From Bacteroidota bacterium (GTDB lineage Bacteria > Bacteroidota > Bacteroidia > AKYH767-A > 2013-40CM-41-45): a stretch of DNA of 64,000 nucleotides. Under the pieces are notes generated by a model, which did no database searches, was not told the origin of the DNA, and was given only the letters and a program-made list of their open reading frames with translations. This document shows positions 1 through 6,009 of this stretch, piece after piece (positions within the stretch are counted from its first letter, which is position 1; every line of letters begins with the position of its first letter). The stretch spans positions 62,001 through 126,000 of the forward strand of contig JADJSV010000007.1 of assembly GCA_016711505.1 (NCBI GenBank), given 5' to 3'. The position numbers were made by a program, and so were the translations under genes.

Positions 1-75
1 AAATTCCGGTAATCTATTAAATCCATTATTCCATTATTCCAGATTCCATTAATCCAATAATCCTTTAATCCTAGT
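1..75. repeat. Dispersed AT-rich intergenic repeat (ATTCCGG/AATCCATTA family)
   Basis: The stretch is built of iterated AATCCATTA/ATTCC words. Read on the minus strand, its first 24 bases match the GGATTTAATGGATTATTGGATTACCGG words at 37773-37800 with a few differences, and a third relative lies at 25248-25276. It has no coding potential. All three members are intergenic. The function is unknown; at 37730 the family sits at gene ends. Confidence 0.55.
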
Positions 76-95
76 CAGGCCTAGTTCCAGTGTTT

Positions 96-110
96 TGGCA
101 CAGTTATTTA
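96..110 (+). promoter_or_regulatory. Putative sigma-54-type promoter (TGGCAC-N5-TTTA)
   Basis: TGGCAC at 96-101, five bases, then TTTA at 107-110. This is the same module found before many genes in this window. Predicted +1 is near 122. It lies 225 bp before the next ORF, with a terminator-like hairpin between, so it may drive a short RNA instead of the ORF at 335. Confidence 0.5.
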
Positions 111-121
111 ATACTTATTCC

Positions 122-192
122 GAACTCGATTTCATAAATTAGTCGGTGTTCATGTGGGGGCAGTGTAAAATTGAAATTTTGCACTGTCTTTT
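122..192 (+). ncRNA. Candidate small RNA of about 70 nt
   Basis: This interval runs from the +1 predicted by the TGGCAC-N5-TTTA promoter at 96-110 to the intrinsic terminator at 161-194. It has no plausible ORF: the only ATG, at 152, reads through the terminator. A short non-coding transcript, or an attenuated leader for the gene at 335, would explain a promoter and terminator this close together. This is inference only; no RNA family is recognised. Confidence 0.3.
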
Positions 193-194
193 TT
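161..194 (+). terminator. Intrinsic terminator
   Basis: An 11-bp stem with one G-U pair (CAGTGTAAAAT / ATTTTGCACTG) and a 4-nt loop is followed by TCTTTTTT. No coding region in the window ends just before it, which supports a short upstream transcript. Confidence 0.7.
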
Positions 195-334
195 ATTTTA
201 TGAATTTATTTTTTTATGTGAGAAATTGATTACACACTTTTCTGTGAATATTTTGAATCCTTCACTTTTTTCAATAGAAAATCAATGATTTTACATGGCT
301 TGGAATTTTTAAAGATTTCTAAAAAAAACATGTT

Positions 335-835
335 ATGGAAAACATTCGCCACAGAAGGTTAACATTAAGAGAAAATTTTAATTATTCATTCAAGTACAGT
401 ATCATCTATACTTTCATTGCTGTCCTGATTTTTGCGATCGCGCGTATCACAGGACTTTATGTTCGTGAGGAATTGCGGTTCCTTAATTATATATTGTTGT
501 TTCCGGTTGGATATTTCGGTGTAAAATCAGCATATCAGGAACACGGAAATCACCTCAATTATTTCGGAGGATTAATGATTGGGTTTTTGATTGGGCTACT
601 TGGACAAACGTGGTATGCAATTCTGTTTGTTATCTATCTATACCTGGACCCTGTTGTCTTAGCATTTTTGCTAGGACAATTGCCCCAACCATTGCTGTAT
701 CCACATCTTGCAATCGGTTTTATTCTGATTTCTGAAGGTCTTGGCGCAAGTGCAATTTTATCACTGGCAATGATGCAGATCTTTAGATTCAAGCCTAAAT
801 CGGAAAAAAATATTTCAGTTCCACTTGGGAAATAA
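335..835 (+). CDS. Small integral membrane protein, DUF4199-like
   Basis: This is a 166-residue inner-membrane protein with about four hydrophobic segments (roughly residues 21-40, 50-66, 76-102 and 120-148), separated by short charged loops and ending in a basic tail. Size and topology fit the DUF4199 group of Bacteroidota membrane proteins, but no diagnostic motif is visible, so the family assignment is tentative. It is monocistronic: a terminator-like hairpin lies upstream at 161 and a bidirectional terminator follows the stop. Substrate and role are unknown. Confidence 0.7.
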   Translation: MENIRHRRLTLRENFNYSFKYSIIYTFIAVLIFAIARITGLYVREELRFLNYILLFPVGYFGVKSAYQEHGNHLNYFGGLMIGFLIGLLGQTWYAILFVIYLYLDPVVLAFLLGQLPQPLLYPHLAIGFILISEGLGASAILSLAMMQIFRFKPKSEKNISVPLGK

Positions 836-840
836 AAAGC

Positions 841-878
841 GAAAGAACGTTTGATGCTTATTGATCAAACGTTCTTTC
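841..878. terminator. Bidirectional terminator
   Basis: A perfect 14-bp inverted repeat (GAAAGAACGTTTGA / TCAAACGTTCTTTC) with a 10-nt loop lies between the convergent genes 335..835 and 896..1258. The right flank is T-poor, so termination efficiency on the plus strand is uncertain. Confidence 0.7.
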
Positions 879-895
879 GAACTTTATAAAAGAAT

Positions 896-1258
896 TTATT
901 TATTAGTTACTATAATATCTTCCATATCGTAATTTCCATTCGAAAGTGTCATATCGAAAGATTTTATATTTTGTAAAAATTCTAGAAATGAAATTCGTAA
1001 TTTAAATTTCTTCACCGGAAGTTTGTCTTTATCATAATTGCTGTCATCTTGTTTTAATTTATCTACTGCATAAATTGTAATTATCGGTTCATCTTTCTTA
1101 GCATAAATACGGAAACCCATTGCGTCAAATCTGTCGGGATTGTAATTGGGTATGAGTTTCATGGCAAGCTGATTTAAATCTTCTTTGGAATTGAAATCTA
1201 ATGACCCTTTGCCTGACATAGAGTGGGCTTTTGTTTCAAATGGAATTTCGTTTTTCAT
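896..1258 (-). CDS. Hypothetical cytoplasmic protein
   Basis: This 120-residue soluble protein has no signal peptide or membrane segment. Its middle (residues 45-95) alternates beta-type and charged stretches, and its C-terminal part contains a LEFLQNIKSFDMTLSNGNYD segment. I recognise no family. It is transcribed divergently from the HD-domain gene at 1346, with a promoter-like element of the window's common type at 1283-1297 placing +1 about 13 nt before the ATG. That suggests co-regulation with the neighbouring stress-type genes. Confidence 0.65.
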   Translation of the reverse strand: MKNEIPFETKAHSMSGKGSLDFNSKEDLNQLAMKLIPNYNPDRFDAMGFRIYAKKDEPIITIYAVDKLKQDDSNYDKDKLPVKKFKLRISFLEFLQNIKSFDMTLSNGNYDMEDIIVTNK

Positions 1259-1282
1259 AGTATGCTTTTTTGATTAATAGAA

Positions 1283-1297
1283 TTAAAATTCGTACCA
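1283..1297 (-). promoter_or_regulatory. Weak sigma-54-type promoter (TGGTAC-N5-TTAA)
   Basis: On the minus strand: TGGTAC, GAATT, TTAA, a weaker match to TGGCAY-N5-TTTN. Predicted +1 lies about 13 nt before the ATG at 1258. It stands back to back with the plus-strand site at 1305. Confidence 0.35.
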
Positions 1298-1304
1298 ATT
1301 CATT

Positions 1305-1319
1305 TGGCATAATTATTTG
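1305..1319 (+). promoter_or_regulatory. Putative sigma-54-type promoter (TGGCAT-N5-TTTG)
   Basis: TGGCAT at 1305-1310 and TTTG at 1316-1319, with -24/-12 spacing. Predicted +1 is about 1331, 15 nt before the ATG of the HD-domain gene. Confidence 0.55.
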
Positions 1320-1345
1320 TTAATGTAAAGGATAAATCAAGACCC

Positions 1346-1915
1346 ATGAAATCACACGAAAATTTATTGCTTTTGATGGAAGCTCTGGAGTTTGCTTCGT
1401 ATCGGTTAAAGTTTGAAAAGACTAAAAATGATGAACCATATCTTAATCATTTGATCCAGGTTTGTTCTCTTTTGTCTACTATCGGTGAAGTTAAAGACAT
1501 TGATATTCTGAGGGCATCAATTCTATATGACTTGGTAGGCAGATCGAATGTAAAGCCGGTTGATATACATTTACGATTCGGTCCACGCACTTATGCTATT
1601 GTGAGAAAATTAAATTTAGAAAAAAGTTTTTCTAATAATAAGGAAGTTGTTTTTCAGGAAAGTTACGCAGGATTAAATGAAGCTGCTAATATGGTCAAGC
1701 TAGCAGATCTTGTTGCCAATGTTGAAATGATGGTTAGCTGCCCTCCTCCGGGTTGGGACATAGAAAGAAAAAAAATATTTCTGGAGTGGTCAGCTAAAAA
1801 TATAAATGATCTCAAAGGGACTTGCCCTCAGCTTGAAGAATATTATCATTGTATTTACACAAGTGATGTGGAAGAAGAAATGAAGTATAGTAATGTAAGT
1901 AAAATTTCAGCTTAG
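1346..1915 (+). CDS. Degenerate HD-domain protein of the SpoT/MESH1 hydrolase type
   Basis: The 189-residue sequence follows the (p)ppGpp-hydrolase HD fold: a first histidine in LNHLIQV, a helix ending DILRASILYDLVGRSN where family members have HDxxED, FGPRTYAIVRKL, and a late KLADLVANV matching the usual KLxDrxxN. The central His is Tyr and the catalytic Glu-Asp pair is Gly-Arg. Metal binding and hydrolysis are therefore probably lost, although the first His and both structural Asp residues remain. It may be a pseudo-enzyme that binds a nucleotide or a partner. There is no synthetase domain. A sigma-54-like promoter lies 27 nt upstream of the ATG. Confidence 0.7.
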   Translation: MKSHENLLLLMEALEFASYRLKFEKTKNDEPYLNHLIQVCSLLSTIGEVKDIDILRASILYDLVGRSNVKPVDIHLRFGPRTYAIVRKLNLEKSFSNNKEVVFQESYAGLNEAANMVKLADLVANVEMMVSCPPPGWDIERKKIFLEWSAKNINDLKGTCPQLEEYYHCIYTSDVEEEMKYSNVSKISA

Positions 1916-2003
1916 CCTTTTCAGAACTTCAAGCCATTCTTTTTGGATTCTAACTGAAGTTACAACCCAGTCCACAATTCATCTGCTTATAACGTCGTTA
2001 AGG

Positions 2004-2018
2004 TGGCATAGAACTTTA
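2004..2018 (+). promoter_or_regulatory. Putative sigma-54-type promoter (TGGCAT-N5-TTTA)
   Basis: TGGCAT, AGAAC, TTTA with exact -24/-12 spacing. Predicted +1 is about 2030, 25 nt before the small ORF at 2055. Confidence 0.55.
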
Positions 2019-2054
2019 TGATTAAGTTAAATGACATTTTAAAAACTATAGGCG

Positions 2055-2228
2055 ATGAAAGAAAATAAAAAGGATAATAAGCCGGAAAAAGGTGTAACAA
2101 TTCCTGCCGGAACTGAACAGGAAACCGGACTTACAAGGGGGAAAACTGAAAAGAAACCCGAGCCGGCAATGCCTCCACCAGGCAAGAACAAGGGAGAAGA
2201 CGATGACTCATTAATATATAAAAATTAA
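2055..2228 (+). CDS. Small disordered charged protein (57 aa)
   Basis: This short ORF starts at an ATG 37 nt after a sigma-54-like promoter and ends 28 nt before the next gene. The 57-residue product is almost entirely Lys, Glu, Asp, Pro and Gly, with no hydrophobic core (KENKKDNKPEKG at the start, KNKGEDDDS near the end), so it is predicted to be intrinsically disordered. It resembles the other disordered proteins at 14783, 24763 and 40882, which also have this promoter type. The promoter, spacing and uninterrupted frame are the evidence that it is real; no family is recognised. Confidence 0.55.
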   Translation: MKENKKDNKPEKGVTIPAGTEQETGLTRGKTEKKPEPAMPPPGKNKGEDDDSLIYKN

Positions 2229-2256
2229 ATAATATTTCTAACCTCTAAAAACAACA

Positions 2257-2676
2257 ATGAATATGAAAAATTTAAAAGGATTATTTGTACTAATAGCCTT
2301 AGTAATGGTAGGCTCAACTTATGCACAAAAACCTGCAGTTATGGTAAGCGATAAAGCAGGATGGCATAAAATCGGTGAAGTTACTGCGAGCTTTAAATCT
2401 GAAAAGGATGAGTTAGTGGTCATGGGTGCTGATATGTTAAAATCAATCAAACTATTTGTTAAAGATGCTCCAATGAATATTTCCGATCTTGATATCTATT
2501 ATGAAGATGGAAGTCAGGAAGCAGTTGCCTTGAAAAATGAATTCAAAGCCGGTGGAGAAAGCCGGGTGATTGATATTAAATCAACTGTATCAATTAAGAA
2601 AATTGTCTTTACATATAAATCTATTGCTAACAGCAAAGATGAAAAAGCAACTGTAGAGTTGTATGGAATGAAATAA
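2257..2676 (+). CDS. Secreted protein, possibly DUF2541-like
   Basis: This 139-residue protein has an N-terminal signal peptide ending near GSTYAQ (about residue 24). The mature part is a beta-rich domain: KIGEVTASFKSEKDELVVMG, then SIKLFVKDAPMNISDLDIYY and a final VELYGMK strand. The layout resembles small periplasmic DUF2541-type proteins, but that is a guess from pattern. It probably shares a transcript with the 57-aa ORF 28 nt upstream. A strong terminator follows. Confidence 0.65.
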   Translation: MNMKNLKGLFVLIALVMVGSTYAQKPAVMVSDKAGWHKIGEVTASFKSEKDELVVMGADMLKSIKLFVKDAPMNISDLDIYYEDGSQEAVALKNEFKAGGESRVIDIKSTVSIKKIVFTYKSIANSKDEKATVELYGMK

Positions 2677-2722
2677 TTTCAATGTCGGGTTTTCTTAACC
2701 CGTTAGTTAATTATTCTATTTG

Positions 2723-2760
2723 CGGCTATCCGGGATTTCTTCCCAGGTAGCCGTTTTTTT
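2723..2760 (+). terminator. Intrinsic terminator
   Basis: A stem CGGCTATCCGGGA / TCCCAGGTAGCCG with one G-U pair and one mismatch is followed by seven T residues. It ends the 2055-2676 unit. Confidence 0.8.
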
Positions 2761-2763
2761 ATT

Positions 2764-2816
2764 CTCACACTCACACTCACACTCACACTCACACTCACAC
2801 TCACACTCACTCACAC
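2764..2816. repeat. Hexanucleotide microsatellite (CTCACA)7 plus partial copies
   Basis: Seven perfect CTCACA units cover 2764-2805, then the phase slips (CTCA, CTCACA). It is intergenic, in the roughly 300-bp gap 2677-2978, which otherwise holds only two terminators. The same word on the other strand recurs at 53353-53370. Confidence 0.9.
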
Positions 2817-2885
2817 ACCTACACCTCCATTGAAGCCATTACTTATATTTACCTAAACGATAATCTCTGCTCTACTTCCAGCCAC

Positions 2886-2914
2886 AAAAAAAGCCCTCAT
2901 TAAAGGGCTTTTTT
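2886..2914 (-). terminator. Intrinsic terminator (both strands)
   Basis: AAAAAAAGCCCT / AGGGCTTTTTT with a 6-nt loop. A T-run on either strand makes it bidirectional. It ends the minus-strand DUF2383 gene. Confidence 0.75.
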
Positions 2915-2978
2915 GGGGAATGTTAAAAATTAAAAATTTAACTGGAAGTGTGTGTAAAAGAAATGGTTCTTCTAATTT

Positions 2979-3440
2979 TTATTTCTCATGTATTGCAAGG
3001 TCACGCAACTTTTTAATTTCGTCGTGATCCATACGTAATGTTGTTTTTTGCGAAGAGATGATTTGCATTACGTCCGTAGGTAATCCAATGCCTGATTTAA
3101 TAATGTCATCATAAACTTCCTGTGCAGCATCTTCGCCGAATTCACATGAGCTAAGAATTGCTTTACGGTCTTTTCCCGTTAAAGCTGCCTTGAAGTCCAT
3201 CCACACTCTGAAAACCTTTCCGGATGCAGTAGTGGATTCGTTTGGTTTCCCGCCACGCTTTACAACTTCTGAATTCAATTGGCTCTTGAACATATTGCTC
3301 TTCGATGCAAATCTTTCGAAAAGCAACTTCAGGTCTGTTTCATTTGTTTCTTTAGAGGCTCTTTCGTAGCCTTCAATTCGGTCGTTGTTGATCTGAATGA
3401 GTTCATTCAGAGAATCGACAATCTTTTCATTTGATTCCAT
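2979..3440 (-). CDS. PA2169-type four-helix-bundle protein (DUF2383)
   Basis: This 153-residue all-helical protein has the DUF2383/PA2169 layout: an opening helix with LNELIQINNDRIEGYERA, a second helix with LLFERFASKSNMFKSQLNSE, an RVWMDFKAALTGKDRKAIL turn, and a final helix with MDHDEIKKLRD. The fold is ferritin-like, but a full set of di-iron carboxylate ligands is not obvious. The family is associated with stress or stationary phase. Its own sigma-54-like promoter (3466-3480) would place +1 about 14 nt before the ATG. It follows the unknown gene 3489..3845 on the same strand. Confidence 0.85.
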   Translation of the reverse strand: MESNEKIVDSLNELIQINNDRIEGYERASKETNETDLKLLFERFASKSNMFKSQLNSEVVKRGGKPNESTTASGKVFRVWMDFKAALTGKDRKAILSSCEFGEDAAQEVYDDIIKSGIGLPTDVMQIISSQKTTLRMDHDEIKKLRDLAIHEK

Positions 3441-3465
3441 AGTTTTTATCTTTTTTATACTAATT

Positions 3466-3480
3466 AAAAATTATATGCCT
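3466..3480 (-). promoter_or_regulatory. Putative sigma-54-type promoter (AGGCAT-N5-TTTT)
   Basis: On the minus strand: AGGCAT, ATAAT, TTTT. The first base deviates (A for T), as at 13931 and 14665. Predicted +1 is about 14 nt upstream of the DUF2383 start. Confidence 0.5.
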
Positions 3481-3488
3481 GACTGAAA

Positions 3489-3845
3489 TTAAAGTGGTTG
3501 TTCTTTATCAGTCTTTTTTGAAATGTCTTCAATCTGATGAACAAAGTTTGTGACATTCCGGTCGGCATAGGGACCATATGCATCAACTAAGGTTCCCTTT
3601 TTACCATCACATGTTTCAATTGCATATAAAATGCTATTGTCTCCAGGATCAGATTGTCCTTCAAATCGGTAAAAATTTAGAATCTTTATCTCTTCCGGTT
3701 TGTACAAACGGTTACTGGTTAATGATAGCAGCCCATTTTCCTTTGCTTTAAAGTTCTCTTCAAATCCTTTTCGGACTAATGAATTCACACAATCTACCAT
3801 GGTATTTAGGTTTGATTCTTCAACCAGATTTTCTGCTCTTTTCAT
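3489..3845 (-). CDS. Small conserved Bacteroidota protein
   Basis: This 118-residue soluble protein carries the pattern YRFEGQSDPGDNSILYAIE followed by KGTLVDAYGPYAD. I recall this pattern in a small Bacteroidota family often mislabelled phosphoribosylpyrophosphate synthetase; no PRPP-synthetase motif is visible, so I do not adopt that name. The promoter-like element 22 nt upstream predicts an unusually short leader of about 10 nt. It is divergent from the barrel operon at 4032 and upstream of DUF2383. Confidence 0.65.
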   Translation of the reverse strand: MKRAENLVEESNLNTMVDCVNSLVRKGFEENFKAKENGLLSLTSNRLYKPEEIKILNFYRFEGQSDPGDNSILYAIETCDGKKGTLVDAYGPYADRNVTNFVHQIEDISKKTDKEQPL

Positions 3846-3866
3846 ATGGATTTTTATTTTATTAAT

Positions 3867-3881
3867 TAAAAACTCACGCCA
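3867..3881 (-). promoter_or_regulatory. Putative sigma-54-type promoter (TGGCGT-N5-TTTA)
   Basis: On the minus strand: TGGCGT, GAGTT, TTTA. One base differs from TGGCAY. Predicted +1 is about 10 nt before the ATG at 3845. Confidence 0.5.
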
Positions 3882-3989
3882 TAAAATTAAGCGTTCAATA
3901 GGCCATTTAGTGGTTATTTGAGGATTTGTTTACCCAAAGCTGACTCATGTTGTGGCGGTGAACCGCTGTTCTCCATACAAAAAGGACTT

Positions 3990-4004
3990 TGGTATGCAGT
4001 TTTA
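3990..4004 (+). promoter_or_regulatory. Putative sigma-54-type promoter (TGGTAT-N5-TTTA)
   Basis: TGGTAT at 3990-3995 and TTTA at 4001-4004. Predicted +1 is about 16 nt before the ATG at 4032. It is divergent from the site at 3867. Confidence 0.5.
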
Positions 4005-4031
4005 ATTACTACTTGAAAAAAACGTTGAACT

Positions 4032-4766
4032 ATGAAAAAGATATTAATTGTTATGATGGCGCTGTGGGGATATAACTCTGCTTATGGTCAAACTACTACT
4101 ACAACAACTACAACTACTACACCGGCACAGGAAACTACTTCTAATGCTGATTCTGATACAGACTTCAAAAGAGGGTATATAGGAGTTCGCGGATTAATGA
4201 CTTTCACATCATTAAAAGTTAAAGGTGTTGGTAATGGTGCTGTTGAAACGAGTTATAAAGCCGGTTACGGCGGTGGTGGGGTTCTTGGTGTAAACCTGAC
4301 AAGGAATTTTGGCTTGCAACTGGAAGTATTGTATTCTTCTTTGAGCCAGACTTATAAAGATGAATCTGGTTTCGAAAGAGAATTCAATGTAAACTATATT
4401 AATGTCCCACTTTTATTAATGTTGAATACAGATGTTAGCAAAGGATTGAATTTGAATCTTGCTGTAGGTCCGCAACTTGGTCTGAATACCGGTTCGTCAC
4501 TTGACAAAATGCCACAAGGTGCAGGAGTTGATAGTGTGAATGCTGTACTGGCAGTTAAATCTGGTGATATTGGTTTCGCTTATGGAGCCGGTCTGGATTT
4601 TATGATTGGAGATGCAGTTAAACTTAGTCTCGGTTTCCGCGGCGTTCGTGGACTTGTTGATATAAGTGACGACAGTCAGAATATCACAACCGATGAATAT
4701 TATGTATTGGATCGCGCAAAAGTAAATACCTATTCAGGATATGCAGGTGTTGCTCTTTGCTTCTGA
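4032..4766 (+). CDS. Outer-membrane beta-barrel protein (PorT/OmpW-like)
   Basis: This 244-residue exported barrel has a signal peptide (residues 1-19, ending near AYGQ), followed at once by a run of ten threonines and a short disordered linker to about residue 46. Amphipathic strands then follow (GYIGVRGLMTFTS, GVLGVNLTRNFGLQLEVLYSS, NYINVPLLLMLNTD, GFAYGAGLDFMIGD). The pattern is that of PF13568-type Bacteroidota barrels. The product ends with an aromatic residue (CF), as barrel substrates of BamA usually do. It leads a three-gene unit with 4774 and 5012. Confidence 0.8.
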   Translation: MKKILIVMMALWGYNSAYGQTTTTTTTTTTPAQETTSNADSDTDFKRGYIGVRGLMTFTSLKVKGVGNGAVETSYKAGYGGGGVLGVNLTRNFGLQLEVLYSSLSQTYKDESGFEREFNVNYINVPLLLMLNTDVSKGLNLNLAVGPQLGLNTGSSLDKMPQGAGVDSVNAVLAVKSGDIGFAYGAGLDFMIGDAVKLSLGFRGVRGLVDISDDSQNITTDEYYVLDRAKVNTYSGYAGVALCF

Positions 4767-4773
4767 TAAGAGC

Positions 4774-4977
4774 ATGAAGTATTTTGCCAGTCTGTTAATT
4801 TTGATAGGATCATTCGTATTGATCTGGTCTGCTTCTGAGATTTTTTTCTCTATGAATAGTGCGGATCGTACAAACCTTCACACAGATAATGCATTTGGTA
4901 CACCTTGGTCCGGATTATTACTAATTGCCATAGGGGGATCTTTGCTCATTTATATAAATAAAAAAAACGTTGAATAA
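4774..4977 (+). CDS. Small two-helix membrane protein (67 aa)
   Basis: I chose the ATG at 4774, seven nt after the barrel gene's stop and behind a GATAAGAG stretch. The longer frame from 4741 would overlap the barrel gene and lose the hydrophobic start. The product has two membrane helices (about residues 3-22 and 46-61) around a polar loop, and a KKNVE tail. It is encoded between an outer-membrane barrel and a coiled-coil lipoprotein. The function is unknown. Confidence 0.6.
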   Translation: MKYFASLLILIGSFVLIWSASEIFFSMNSADRTNLHTDNAFGTPWSGLLLIAIGGSLLIYINKKNVE

Positions 4978-5011
4978 GTGTTTAATTTAAAATTGTAATA
5001 AAAATAAAACT

Positions 5012-5884
5012 ATGAAAAAAATTGCATTGATCAATATGCTTGCCTGGGTAGTATTAGTTGTTACAAGTTGTGATAATCGTCAGGCAGAGGTACAATCACT
5101 TACCAACCGTGGTGATTCGTTAGAGGCTATTATTAACGGCCGTGATTCAGCATTAAATGATTTCATTAATTCATTTAATGAAATCGAAGCGAATCTTGCT
5201 TCTGTTGCAAAAAAACAAAACGTAATTACTGAGAAAATTGATGGAAGAAATGGAGAACTTAAACAAACTTCCAAAGATCGTATCAATAAAGAAATCGCCG
5301 ATATCAACTCATTAATGGATGAGAATAGAGCGAAGATTGCTCAACTAAATAAAAAGCTTAAATCATCAGGTGGAAAGATTGCTAAGTTTGAGGAAATGAT
5401 TCAGACATTAAATGCACAACTTGCTCAGAAAGATGCTGAACTTGTTGTAATGAATGATAAATTAAATTCCCTTAATACTCAGATCGCTGATCTTAATAGT
5501 TCACTTGATACACTTAATACAGTTAATGCAGCTCAGGCAGCAGATATTACAAGTAAAGTTACCGCATTGCACACTGCTTACTATATAGTTGGTAAATCAA
5601 AAGAGTTGCAGGATGAAAAAGTAATTGACCGTACAGGTGGTTTATTAGGAATTGGTAAAACACCGAAATTAAGTTCTGATTTCGATAATAGTCGTTTTAC
5701 ACAAATTGATTACACAAAGATCACATCTATTCCAATTAATAGTGATGATCCTAAAATAGTAACTACGCACCCAAAAAATTCTTTTACTCTGGAGAAAAAA
5801 AGTAATGAGCAGTCGGTATTGACGATCTCGGATCCTGAAAAATTCTGGAGTGCAAGTAAATATCTTGTAGTTGTAGCACAATAA
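5012..5884 (+). CDS. Coiled-coil lipoprotein
   Basis: This 290-residue lipoprotein has a signal with a lipobox ending in Cys20 (VVTSC). It is followed by about 160 residues of heptad-rich coiled coil (residues 22-185), including NAQLAQKDAELVVMNDKLNS, and a globular C-terminal part with LLGIGKTPKLSSDFDNSRF. It is probably anchored in the outer membrane facing the periplasm, where long coiled coils can span or scaffold. It is the last gene of the unit beginning at 4032 and is followed by a terminator. No enzyme motif is seen. Confidence 0.75.
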   Translation: MKKIALINMLAWVVLVVTSCDNRQAEVQSLTNRGDSLEAIINGRDSALNDFINSFNEIEANLASVAKKQNVITEKIDGRNGELKQTSKDRINKEIADINSLMDENRAKIAQLNKKLKSSGGKIAKFEEMIQTLNAQLAQKDAELVVMNDKLNSLNTQIADLNSSLDTLNTVNAAQAADITSKVTALHTAYYIVGKSKELQDEKVIDRTGGLLGIGKTPKLSSDFDNSRFTQIDYTKITSIPINSDDPKIVTTHPKNSFTLEKKSNEQSVLTISDPEKFWSASKYLVVVAQ

Positions 5885-5902
5885 ATGTTGGTTTAGTTAT
5901 TT

Positions 5903-5936
5903 AAAGCCCTTCCTCTAATAAAGGCAGGGCTTTTTT
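5903..5936 (+). terminator. Intrinsic terminator
   Basis: AAAGCCCT / AGGGC followed by TTTTTT, with a 15-nt loop. It closes the 4032-5884 unit. Confidence 0.7.
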
Positions 5937-6009
5937 ATGTAATAAGTCTTAGGTTAATCCGGTGTTAATTTTTGGAATACCGACTTGAGGTGACTATCTT
6001 GGAAATTAT

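Noticed and set aside
2764..2816. CRISPR-like direct repeats
   Set aside because: Contiguous hexamers with no spacers and no cas genes.
3489..3845. Phosphoribosylpyrophosphate synthetase
   Set aside because: The name is attached to this small family in some annotations, but no PRPP-synthetase motif is present and the protein is far too short.
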